From positions 2,525,040 to 2,589,039 of the forward strand of contig CM053275.1 in the NCBI GenBank assembly GCA_028583415.1: a stretch of 64,000 nt of DNA, read 5' to 3'. The translations under genes and the position numbers were made by a program. Numbering within the stretch: the first letter of the stretch is position 1; every line of letters starts with the position of its first letter. Below the pieces are notes generated by a model. The model worked only from the letters and a program-made list of their open reading frames with translations, was not told the origin of the DNA and did no database searches. The stretch comes from Protea cynaroides. Taxonomy: Eukaryota > Streptophyta > Magnoliopsida > Proteales > Proteaceae. This document shows positions 12,400 to 24,300 of this stretch, one piece after another.

Positions 12400-15300
12400 A
12401 CCCCCCAGCATAGTTGTCAAGGCATCGCCTAGGCGTCCGGGCGGTTTATACAGGCCTGGGCGCCTTGTGTACATGAGAAAGGCGGTCGCCCAGGGTGCCT
12501 GGGCGTCGCCTAGGACGCCTTGGACGCCCAAAATGCCTGGGCAACCGTCTTTTTCTCATATTTTTCCTTGATCTTTGAATTTTATTTAGGAGATTTATTA
12601 GGCCAGACAGAAACAACATTTATCAGGCAGTACTTATTTTTTACTAATATCATTTAAGTAAATGAAATATAATTTTATATTTCATTTAATATTTCATTTA
12701 CTTAAGATATTATTCATAAATAAGCAAATACCCCCTATTTGAATCTAATAAAAATAGTCTAAAATTCAAATTCTAGAAGGAAAAAAAGTCAACCCCCCAC
12801 TTCAAGAACAAAAACCATATTTTTGGGTGCGATGGCGATTTTCAATTTTTAAATGCTAGGCTTTTTTCTAAATATAAAAATTCTATAAATCTTATTATAA
12901 TAAATCATCACTAAAAACCAAGAGTGCGCCAAAATAATCTTTTGCTTTAATACCCAAAAAATAATTTACGTTCAGACGACTTTAAACAGCATTCCCGTAT
13001 TCCGAACAAGGTTTGACCGGAATGTAACTCCTTCATTATAACTTGGATTCAAACAATCTCAAATTTGTTGGAAAACTGATTATGCTAGCTTTGCAACAAA
13101 TTCGAGATTGCTTGAATCCGAACTATATTAAAGGAGTTACGCTCCGATCAAATTCGTTAAAAGTACGCAAATGTTAGTCATAAATAATTGTTTACTTAAC
13201 TTTAGACACAATCTCAGGTCTTAGTGTACACTAGCAAACTTGGGTCCACACCACATATTAATTAAGTTATGTCTTAAATGTTGATTATTTATGTAGAATG
13301 TAGCATATATATAAACATTAATATTTTAGAAATAAAAAAAATGCACTGAGAACGCCTTGGTCACCTAGGAGCCTAGGCGCCTAGGATGGCCCCAAACGCC
13401 TTGGATCGCCTCGTCGCCTTGACAACTATGCCGCCCAGCTTCTCTCTTGGTTCCCTCCTCCAAAAGGGCAAAACTATTTGATTTGGCCTCGATTGACTTA
13501 TCTTATCACTGCTGGTCGTGGCTTCACAAGACACCTTATTGGTCAAACCAAAAGCCTTCTACTTCTGGTACATCTCAGGATCGATGGATCTCTAACGACT
13601 CATTGGTAAAGTCTTTTCTCCTCAACTCCATGCTCCCGGATATTGCCAAAGGTTACCTACTGCTTGACACAACCACTCAGATATGGACGTTTGCAAAGGA
13701 AACTTAGGGTCAATTAGGGAATGATACCTAGGTATATGAAATTATGAATTACGTAAAAAAACTTCATGATTCCACCCAGAATGAGTTATTTGTTTCAAAA
13801 TACTATGGTGAACTTCGAAGTTTATGTTAAGAACTTGATAATTATGTAGATTACCAACCTACCAATGCCATCAATATTGCCTCCTACAAGAAAGATGTTG
13901 ATAAGATTCGGGTCAAAGATTTCCTAACTGGATTGAACATTGAATACGATCAGATTCGTGTTCAGGTCCTTAGCAGATCTCTTTTCCCTACTCTGGAGCA
14001 ATCCTATGATTTTATCCATACAAAGGAGATCTGCATGCTCCATACGCCTACTACTGATCGCTCGGATTTACAGACTGTCTCCCGTTCCATTCCCACGACT
14101 AATAGACCTCCACGCATTGAGGATAGTACCAAGTAAGTAACCAAGTGTCTGTTGGAAACTTCATGATAAACCTGCTGATTTTGAAGCTAAGCGTGGTCAT
14201 GGTAGCTCCAAAACCAAGGCCAACCATAATGAGACAGTTCCACCTACTACCTCTTCTGGAATCCAGGCTTTCCATCGGCTTCTCTAGGCCTCCTCTACAG
14301 CTATTCCTGCCACTGCTCCTTCAAGTTCCAATTTTGCCTATTCAAATATTCCTTTTGGTGGTCATTGTACATCCATCGTTTCTAGCTCATGTATCATTGA
14401 CTCTGGTGCCACTGTTCACATGATGGGATCCTCTAGTCTATTTCATCAGAATTCTCCTTCTTCAAAAAAAGACAAAGTCAAAGTGGCTGACGGCTCTCTC
14501 TCTCATCTTTGGAAAGTATTATATCTGTTGTTCTACTTCTTACTTTATCTTCTGTTTTACGTATTCCTGACTTTACTACCAATCTACTATCAATTAGTAG
14601 TCTTATTAGAGATTTAAACTATAAAGTCACTGTTAGAGTAATGATAAAATACACTATTGCTGACTATGTTGCTTTGACTTAGTCAAAGCAATTAATCGTG
14701 TAGATTGATGGACTCATAATTAGTTTATTAGTTTCCTTTACTAGTTTACCATTGGGCTTGTTAATTTCCTTTTCCTACTTTGAGTTTACTTTACTTTTTT
14801 GTTTGTAACTAGGACTTTGACTTGTAGAGTCTTAGATCCTATCTAGTAGTTGTTTTCTATTCTCTATAAATACAAACTACAAAGAGAGGAGCAATACACA
14901 TCGATTCTCTCCATCCTCTCTTATTTTTCTATTTTGTTACATAGTATCAGAGCCGTTTTAAGAGTCGTCTCTTCGTCATGGTGTACAACCATCACTATTG
15001 CTGCTCCTGTTGCTACTACTTGATTTACAATGACTTATACTATGCTGCTAGTACTACTTGGTTTATAGTGACCTATACTATGCTGCTACTACTACTTGGT
15101 TCAGAATAACCTATATTGTACTGTTACTACTACTTGGTTCAGAATGACCTAATTGTACTGCTGCTACTACTACTTGGTTCACAGTGACCTATACTATGTT
15201 GTTGCTACTACTACTACTACTGCTGCTACTACTGTTGTTGCTGTTACATTGTTTCAAATTGAAGCTCTCATTATTGTTGTTGCTTCCGTTGCTACATTGT

Positions 15301-18300
15301 TTCAAGCAGAAGCTCTCACATTCCCCTATACTCTAACTTGATGGGGGTATTAGACTAATGATAAAATACACTATTGCTGAACGTGTTGCTTTGAATCAAA
15401 GCAATTAATCATATGGACTGATAGACTCCTAATTAGTTTATTAGTTTACTTTATTAGTTTTCTTTACCAATTAGGCTTTTATTAGTTTCATCTTCCTATT
15501 TTGAGTTTATTTTACATTTAGTTTGTAACTAGAACTCTTTGCAGAGTCTTAAATCCTATCTAGTAGTTGTTTTCCTAATTTTCTATAAATACAAGTTACA
15601 AAGAGAAGAGCATTACACATCGATTCTCTCCATCTTCTCTTATTTTTCTATTTTGTTACAATCACCTTTTTCCAACCCATTGTGTTTTTCAAGATCTGGT
15701 GACATGGACGACGATTGGATGTAATAAGGTGCATGGTAGTTTCTATTTGCTTGACAATGGTTCTCTACCGCCAACATTACCTCCACCAATTCATCACTCC
15801 ACACTGCTTCCTCAGATCTACATCAATGACATTGTCGATTGGGATGATGTCGTACTCACCGCAGCTTATTTCATCAACCGTATACCCACTCTCATTTTAC
15901 TTTCTCGTGCCCCAGCCGAGGTTCTGATGGGTTCTACCTCCTTCGTTGTTCCTCTCAAGATATTTGGCTGTGTTTGATATGCTCGCAATCATCTGATAAA
16001 ATGGACTCACATGGCTTTCAGTGTATCTTTTTGAGTTACTCGGCTACTCAGAAAGGGTACAAGTGCTACCATCCTCCCACTCACTATACTTTGGTGACCA
16101 TGGATATTATCTTTCATGAGTCACTGCCTTACTACTCATTGCCACCTCTTCAAGGGGAACCTGTAAATAGTGAAGATGTGTTTATTCTTGATGTTCTGTC
16201 TCTACCTAATAATATACTAGTACCAACCCAGCCGGGTCCAGTTCAAGGGGAGCAACATATACTCATTACAATGCTAGTTAAGGGGGTGCCGCACATACCA
16301 GTTCCAGTTCAAGGAGAGCCACAGACACCAGTTCAGGAAATACAGGAAGTACAAAGGGAATCTACTCTTCTAGTCCAGGAAGTTGATCAACTCCAGCAAA
16401 AACCTAATGACTCAAAGTTTATCGAAGGACTCAAACAAAACATAAGCAAGTTGAAAACACTACCACTACAACACCTTCAATCATCCAATCTCCATCCTTT
16501 GACCTACAACCTCCTACTCCATTTGGTAAGATTTCCTCCTCTTGAGTTACCTATTGTTGTTCACAAAGGTACTAAGACTTGTTAACACCTCATATCTCAT
16601 GTTGTCTCTTATGAGTTATGACTACCTCTCTAGTACCTATCGTGCTTTCGTATCTTCCCTTTCCTCTATTAATAATCCACAGAAGTGACAGGAGGCTTAC
16701 ATAGACCCAAAGTGGAAAACAGCTATGATGGAAGAAATAAAAACTCTAAAAAAGAATGATACATGACATCTTGTTGTTTTCCCTCCAGGAAAAAGACCAA
16801 TTGGCTGTAAATGGGTCTTTGTTGTTAAACAGAAAACTGATGGTACAGTGGACGGATACAAAGCAAGGCTTGTGGCTAAGGCTTTACTCAGACATATGGG
16901 ACTAACTACCAGAAGACGTATGCTCCAGTTGTCAAATTAAATACTATTCGAGTTCTATTATAAAGAGTTGTCAATCTGGGATGGAATATGCAACAACTTG
17001 ATGTCAAGAACGCCTTCCTGCATGGGGAACTTAACGAAGAAATGTATATGGACATTCCTCCAAGTTTTCCCTATGATAAAACTCAAGGCAAAGTCTACAA
17101 ATTGAAGCGTGCACTTTATGGGCTGAAATAGTCTCCTCAAGCGTGGTTTGGCAGGTTCATAAGGCCATGACTTCAGCAGGTTCAAACAAAGTTCAAACAA
17201 AGTAATGCTGATCATACATTGTTTATTAAGCGGTTTAGTAAAAAAATCGCTTTCCTCATAGTCTATGTTGTTGAAATAATAGTCATTGGAAATGATAGGG
17301 ATGAGATCTATTGCCTCAAGTGTTTCCTTGATTGTGAGTTTGAAATAAAATATCTAGGAAACCTAAGGTATTTTATGGGAATTGAAATTGCTAGATTTTC
17401 AAAGGGCATCTTTCTCTCTCAAAGCAAATACCTTGATCTTTTATCAAAGTTTGGCTTATTGGGTTGCATCCTTGTTACACACCTTTGGAAGCTAATACTC
17501 AACTCAAGGATAAAGATGGTGAATCGGATGATAAGGTTTGGTACCAGCTGCTTGTGGGAAAGTTAATTTACCTCTTACACAAACGGCCATACACTGCTTT
17601 TGTTGTGAGTTTGGTAACTCAGTTTATGCATGATCCCTAATCCGCTCATATAGAGGTTGTTTTTGGTATTCGTCATTACTTGAAGTCAACTCCTGGAAAA
17701 GGGATTCTTTCATCTCCTCATGACCATCTGTGGATTGAGACATACACAGAGGCTGATTAGGGTGGGTCCCCTGATAAAAAGTTTGTATCTGGTTATGGTA
17801 CTTTTGTTGGTGGTAATCTTATCACATGGCGTAACAAGAAGCAAAATGTTGTGGGAAGATCAAGTGCTGAAGCAGAATTTTGTTCTATGGCTCAAGGGAT
17901 CTATGAGTTACTTTGGCTCAGAAATTTACTAGAAGGCCTTGTTGTTCCTGTTTGTCTTCTAATGATGTTGTACTGTGAATCCGTGATAACAAAGCTACAA
18001 GCCTACAATTAGCATCGACTAGACTTTACCTACCCCACCCTAACCCTTGCTTTCCACTTCCTTACCGCTGGCTTTTGAACTGCTTTGCCCTTAACCCAGT
18101 GCAACATGATCGAACTGAGCATGTGGAGATCAATAGACATTTCATCAAGGAGAAACTCGAAAAGTAGACTGATTTGTATACCCTTCGTGAAGTTACAAGA
18201 TGAGTTAGCTGTTGTTTTCACTAAGGGTTTGGGTGGAAAAGTTTTTCATGCTAGTTTGATCAAGTTGGGCATGTGTGACATATACACACCAACTACAGGG

Positions 18301-21300
18301 GGAATGTTGAATTATGTAAGCCACAAGGCCACAAGGCCACGAGGCCACGAGGCCGCAAGGGGTTTTTTAGGACTTTTCCCATGTAACCGACTCTTAATTG
18401 ATAGAATGGTTAATGGGGGTCTTTCTATTTTTTTAGGGGTTTTCCCATGTACTATCAAAGCATTCAGTCCCAAATTATGCTTTCAACAAATTCATCTAGA
18501 TATCCAACTAATAATAAAAAAAAATTAAGTAGTTAATGATCTTGAAGATCTTAAAGATTTGATAGGTTCTAGAGAATCAAGACCCTAAAACAACTGAGAA
18601 ACATGGACAGAGCAATTCATATCTGCCGGGGAGAGGAAGGATGTAGAAAGTATAGTCGAAAATCTGGATTCGATTCGCATCCATATCCATTTAAGGGTAT
18701 CCCCCGATATAGTCACATCCGGACTGCATTTGACCCGTTTACATCCCTAGATGGTAGGCACAGTTTCAACCAATATTGTTGGAACATTCACAGACAGACT
18801 ATTGATCTTTTCTGGACCTATATATATATATATATACAGCAGATATTCCTCCCTTCAATAATTCCAGTTACAGATTAAGGAAACTCAGCAACTACTACTT
18901 GCGAAATGTCTTCTAACAAGGATCACATGGACATATTCACAGCGATCAGGACATCTATCAGGAATCAGGATTGGTATAAAAGGCATCCCAGTGTATGAGG
19001 CTCCCGCTACTGCAGGATCTAAGGAGGGGCAGAATGTACGCAGCCTTACCCCCACAACATGGATAGGCTGTTTCCGTGCTTCAAACCCGTGACCACCAGG
19101 TTGCAATGACAACCTTACCGTCACACCAAGGATTGTTGTACTACATCTAAATCCTTTAGGAACATCTCATCCCACTGGAGGACAAGATCTAGAAACTCCC
19201 TATCAGCTGAGTATGCTGAGGGAGGGAAGGTACAGTGAAGTAGTCTGTTTATACAGAATCAAATCCTGTTATGTAGTACCTCTTCTCTTTTGGTTCTCTG
19301 GATTTTGCTCATGTACCACTTTAAGCACTGCACATTCAATTACTATCTTTCTTTTATCTTTTTATTTAATAAGATCCATATTACAACAAAAAAAACAAGA
19401 AAAAATAATTTTCCTAGGCAATATGTGATCCTTCTGTTCAACTTAGAAATCTGACACAGAATAAATTGAATTACACATAAAAACGAAACGGGATTCAAAC
19501 ATTTGAAGGGACCTTGATTCTCCAGGCCTAGGCCTCTTTGGCTCAGCAAAACGAACAGTTAATGGCTGCTCACAACCCTAAGTAGCAGAAAAAAAAAGAG
19601 AAAAAAATAAGATATCCTTCAAAATTTAAAAGAGAATCACTGGATACTGAAGAAACAATGAAACTTACTCTCATCGTATAGATTCCATTGAGACCATTGA
19701 TAGCAGATGCTGCCATGTCTCTATGAGAAAATTTAATGAATCCACATCCTTCAAATTATATAACAATCACATCAGTCTACGAAATACACACTTTAACGAT
19801 GCATTCAGACAAATTTTTAAATGTAAATTGACAACAATAAAAACACAACAGTGCGAGATGATGGACTGGCTCCATTGTCTCCTTTTACAGTTTTACATGG
19901 GAGATATAAAAAAATTGATGCATCCCATATGAAAACATCTATCCATTCCCTTGATGGATGTTGTATGGGAAGTCAAACAACCAGATGACAATAACCAAGG
20001 CTTCAATTTTTCTTCTTTCCCAGTGTCATTCTCCATATGCTTTTCAATAGTCAATGGAGCATAATTTTTTAACACCGTCCAATCAGGTCAGTTCTCAATC
20101 TCACTAATATCTTGGGTCAGAAGATCCAAATGAGCTCCTCAATGCAGGTATTTCAAAACAGGACAGAGAGAGAGAATAATCAAACTATAAATGTCAAGAA
20201 AACCCACCACGACTTTGTTTCTTTTCATCACGCATAATGTAGACATCTTCTACACGACCATACGGCAAAAATATCTGATACAGGAAACACAAGTTTTAAC
20301 TATTACTTTGAGAACCCTCTCAACATAAGGCATTACAAAAGCAGACAGCGAAAAAAATATTATCAAGAGCCAATGTTCACTACAGGAAAAGTGGAAGGAG
20401 CTACGAAATATTTGTCCTAAGCCATGTGAGAAAAGAGATATAACCAACAATTAGGAGAACAACATTAACTTCAAACTAGGAAAAAAAATTTGTTTTAGTA
20501 GGGAAAAGGTACAGACAATTCATAAGTAAGGAAAAGTTAATGAGAACAATAACAATAAAAGTTAATGATAACAAGAACAATAACGAAAGAAAGGCACCGT
20601 TACAAGAAACATGTCTCTGGTAGGTTAGGTAGGCCACTTAATGCATGTGAAACATACCTCCTCAACTTCCTTTTCTGTAGCTTGTCTGTTCATGGAAGCA
20701 ACAAACAACTTGTACTCAACTGCACCAAACAATTAATGAAACAACATCAGGAAGCAAAAGCCATCTTTACATGTTAAAAAAAAAAGTCTCAACAAGATCT
20801 CGAAAATCTAAATCTCACCGAGACCAGATCGAGAGCCGAGATTTAGAACCCTGTATCTAGGCAATGATTTCTTTCAAGTACTAGCAAAGCCAAATGTTGA
20901 TTATCTAAAGTAACAAACAAAACAAAACATCCAAATGCACAAAATCCAAATCCCTGCCCCAAACTTTTGAAACTTCACTTGTAGGCGTGTAATAAAACAA
21001 ATAACTATGTAAGTAGTTGAATTATATCTGCCCTCCCCCCCTCTCAAAAAAAAAAAAACAGAAAAAAAGAAAAAAACCCCAAAACAGTTTATGTTTTTTA
21101 TTTATTAAAATTTTGTGTGTATTTATGTGCACACACATACCCATAAAAAAACGTATATACATGTTAATAGTTTATGTCCACCCCCCCCCCCACACACACA
21201 CACACAAAAGATAAAATTCCTGGGTCTGTCCCTGTAAATTATTGGAAACCAAATCAGTCTTTCTGCAGGTCGCATACACAAACAACCGAACAACCAAAAA

Positions 21301-24300
21301 TTTCAGAGCATAATTTATGGGCATGTATGATGCAAATGTACCAAAACATGCAATATGTATGGCAAGCGCTGGATGAGAAAGACATTAAAGGTCTGTTTGA
21401 TAAAACTTCTGCTTCTGGATTCTACGGATTCTAGCTCTCAGGGAGTCATTTTGGAGTAGAAGCGTGTTTGATAAGTCCGGTTGAATTCCAACTCCCACAG
21501 AATGAACCGGACTCAGAATGGCTCCAGAATCCAAAATTTTGGAGTCATAAATACTTGCTCCAAGCTGTTGGATCAAATTTTTGGGAGAAAGAAAAGAATC
21601 GATTCTCATATGACTCACTTGACCACCAACACCACCGTCGCCACCAACCACCACCGCCACCACCGACGCTGCCACCCCCCACCACCCACTTCCACCATCA
21701 CCACCACCACCAACCGCCACCACTGCCACTACTGCCACCACCACCACCGCCGCCGCAACCTCTACCACCACCACCCACCACTGCCACGATTGTTCTTCTA
21801 GACTTTGATTGGAAGGATAGTGTGTTATCAAATATGTTTCTAATCCAAAGATGCTCTAGAATTCTGAATCCATTTCATAATTGCGTTATCAAACAAGTTT
21901 CTACTCCAAAATAATCTTGGAGTAGCCTGGACTAGAATCCAAATTTGAACCAGAATCCAGAATCCAGAAGCAGAAGTTTTATCAAACGGGCCCTCAATGA
22001 GGTAATCAGTATGGTATAACACTTATTTGTAGGTAATAACACGCTTTCAAACATGCAAGACAATTACCAAGACGTTCTCGTTCAACATCAGCATATCTAA
22101 CTTGAATGGGACCAACTCCCTGGAACACACAAACATAAATTAGTCAAACAAAAGAATGGTGGTTCAGAAACTGAAAGAACCCACAGCAGCACTATAACTC
22201 ACTCTAGGCAAAGTATATTGATTGTGCAAAGCTCTAATGGCCCTGTCAGCTTCTTCTGTAGTTGCATATTTTATGAAACAACATCCTGTAGAAGTAAAGA
22301 TTTTGCATCCCAATTCCATTAGGTTACTGCTACTCTCAATTAACGGTAATTGTCTGCTACATAAAAAAGTCTGTACCATATGTAAATTTAAAGTGCAAAG
22401 ATATGTAACAGAATTGCCAAAAAGAAAATCAGAAACCTTCCAATGAATACAAATTGATCGCCAACAAAACAAATAAGATACCATCTGAGACAACATTAAA
22501 GAAACACAAGATAACTAATTAAGTACAGGAGCACAATAACTAATTACGTACAGAACATCAATTCTCATGAAACAAAAGTGACTCCTCCAACTCAAAATCA
22601 ACATGAAGAAACACTGAAGGTTTGTGAGCAGAAACCCAGACACGAGCTGCTTGATAGAATGTAGGAGAGGCAGAGTAAACGGAACAGTCTCCTTAATGGG
22701 ATAACAAGACTTTACAGTTCCCAAACACGATAGCTTCTAAAACTTTAAAAAATGTCAGAGCAACCAAAAAAATAAAAAATTAGAAAGGACTACTCTAATC
22801 ATCTAATCATAATGCTTTAAAGAAAGGAGGAAGAGGATCATAATTGGAGCAGCAAAGACCATGCATAAAAGAAAGTCAAAAGATCTATCAGAAAGGTGGG
22901 TAAATAATAATTTATTATAAAACTTTAATGCATCCATATTAACCCACCCCATCCCCAAAAAAAAAGCCTTCACCGCATCCACATAATTAAGAAATTGAGT
23001 TGGAAGTTGCATGTTAATTCTTGGTTGCCCAATTATAACAGCCAATTCCTAGATTAAAGTCAGAGAAAACTATCACAGACAACGCCGAAAAAGTGTAATC
23101 CAAATAGATCACATTCTATTTCATTACCATCAAATAAACTGATAAGCCATCAACCAGTAATAAGCCCTCATATCCTTAGGTAGATATCAAGGAAGAAGAC
23201 AGGTTTTGAATTGGAAAGCGCATTTGTGATGCTGTATGACAACCTAATGCAGATAGAGTCCAAAGACAAGACTTCAATAGCCAAAATGTCGATGGAACGA
23301 TCAAAGAAAAATAAATTGTCCATCCTCAACCACGCTAATGGATCTTGAAAAGACGTCAGTAGAGAAATGAAGGTCAGACCCACACGGCCGCATTCACCAT
23401 AAACTTTTCACAAACGTACGGGTGTCAGGTTACAATTGCCAATGGGATGACCTCAATTACAAAAAAATATCCATTTAACTTGATAGATAGCACCAACATT
23501 GCCATGGTGGTTTTACTGACAAATGTGTGCTAAAGAAGACTCAGAAATATTGAAGAACCAATATGACTATTATTAAGCTATATAAATAATTATCTAAAGA
23601 AGTCAAGTATCCTCGGCCAATACATTTCATGCACTCAAATAATGCAACCGTCCAAGCATATTAAAGATAATAAAGTAAGGAGTGGCGTTGCATGTAAATT
23701 GTTGAACCACCCCAAGGACCAACTACAATTTCGAAGGAGTCATTTAAAAGGACAAAAGTTCCTCCAGGGTAAACCATAATTAGATTTTCTCTAGGATAAC
23801 CACCAATTAGATAGGATCTTTAACAAGGAAAACATATGTTGCTGAGCATAAAGTTCCAACCATTGCTTTTGTTTATTTGTAAAATAAGTAGCAAATAAAA
23901 GGACTAACGATTGGAAAGTCTATTCCATCACATACCAGAACACTTGCCCACATTTCCATACTTCTTGATTACCATGGCTATCATAAAGCACAGCTTCCTC
24001 ACCATGCAGGTGTTCAACGTATATTCTAATTCCAGCCCCCCAAAAAGCAATTAGAAGGGGGACAATAAATAAACAGCTCAAGCCCACTAAAAACAAGTAA
24101 ATAAATGGAACAAAGTCAATATGCCTAGAAGGCATGCAAGAACTTCATAATCTGCACCACAAATGTAAAAGAAAAGAAAAAATCTTTCATCATCCCCATA
24201 CGGTCAGAAGAAAGTATATCTGTAACAGGAAAAAATAATTTGCTTCCGTCTTGCACTGACCATGATTAAAAAAAAAAAAAAACATAAACATGTAGAAGTG

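Larger units (their letters stand above)
12094..18488 (+). mobile_element. Degenerate Ty1-copia LTR retrotransposon in FCA intron 9
   Basis: Both LTRs start TGTTGAATTATGTAAGCC and end TTTCAACA (12094-12276 and 18305-18488). They are flanked by a perfect 5-bp duplication AATTC (12089-12093 and 18489-18493). A primer-binding site resembling initiator-Met tRNA (TGGAATCAGAGC) follows the 5' LTR at 12277, and a purine tract (ACAGGGGGAA) precedes the 3' LTR. The element lies antisense to FCA. Two further elements are inserted in it (12409-13430 and 14631-15660). The order GAG, protease, integrase, RT, RNase H defines Ty1-copia. Confidence 0.95.
11985..18750. mobile_element. Outer TIR element split by a copia retrotransposon
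   Basis: The left end reads CTAGGGATGTAAACAG (11985-12000). The right end, read on the other strand, is CTAGGGATGTAAACGGGTCA (18750-18731). Just inside are matching inverted blocks with GGATTCGATTCGCATCC (about 12015-12031 and 18666-18682 in direct orientation). Without the 6.4 kb copia insertion the element would be about 370 bp, a MITE-sized hAT-like copy. The flanks (GATAGATC/GATGGTAG) are a poor target-site match, so the class is uncertain. Confidence 0.55.

Noticed and set aside
21385..21914. Long Pro/His-rich and Val/Gly-rich ORFs
   Set aside because: They are translations of the CCA/CAC repeat inside a MITE, open in several frames at once.
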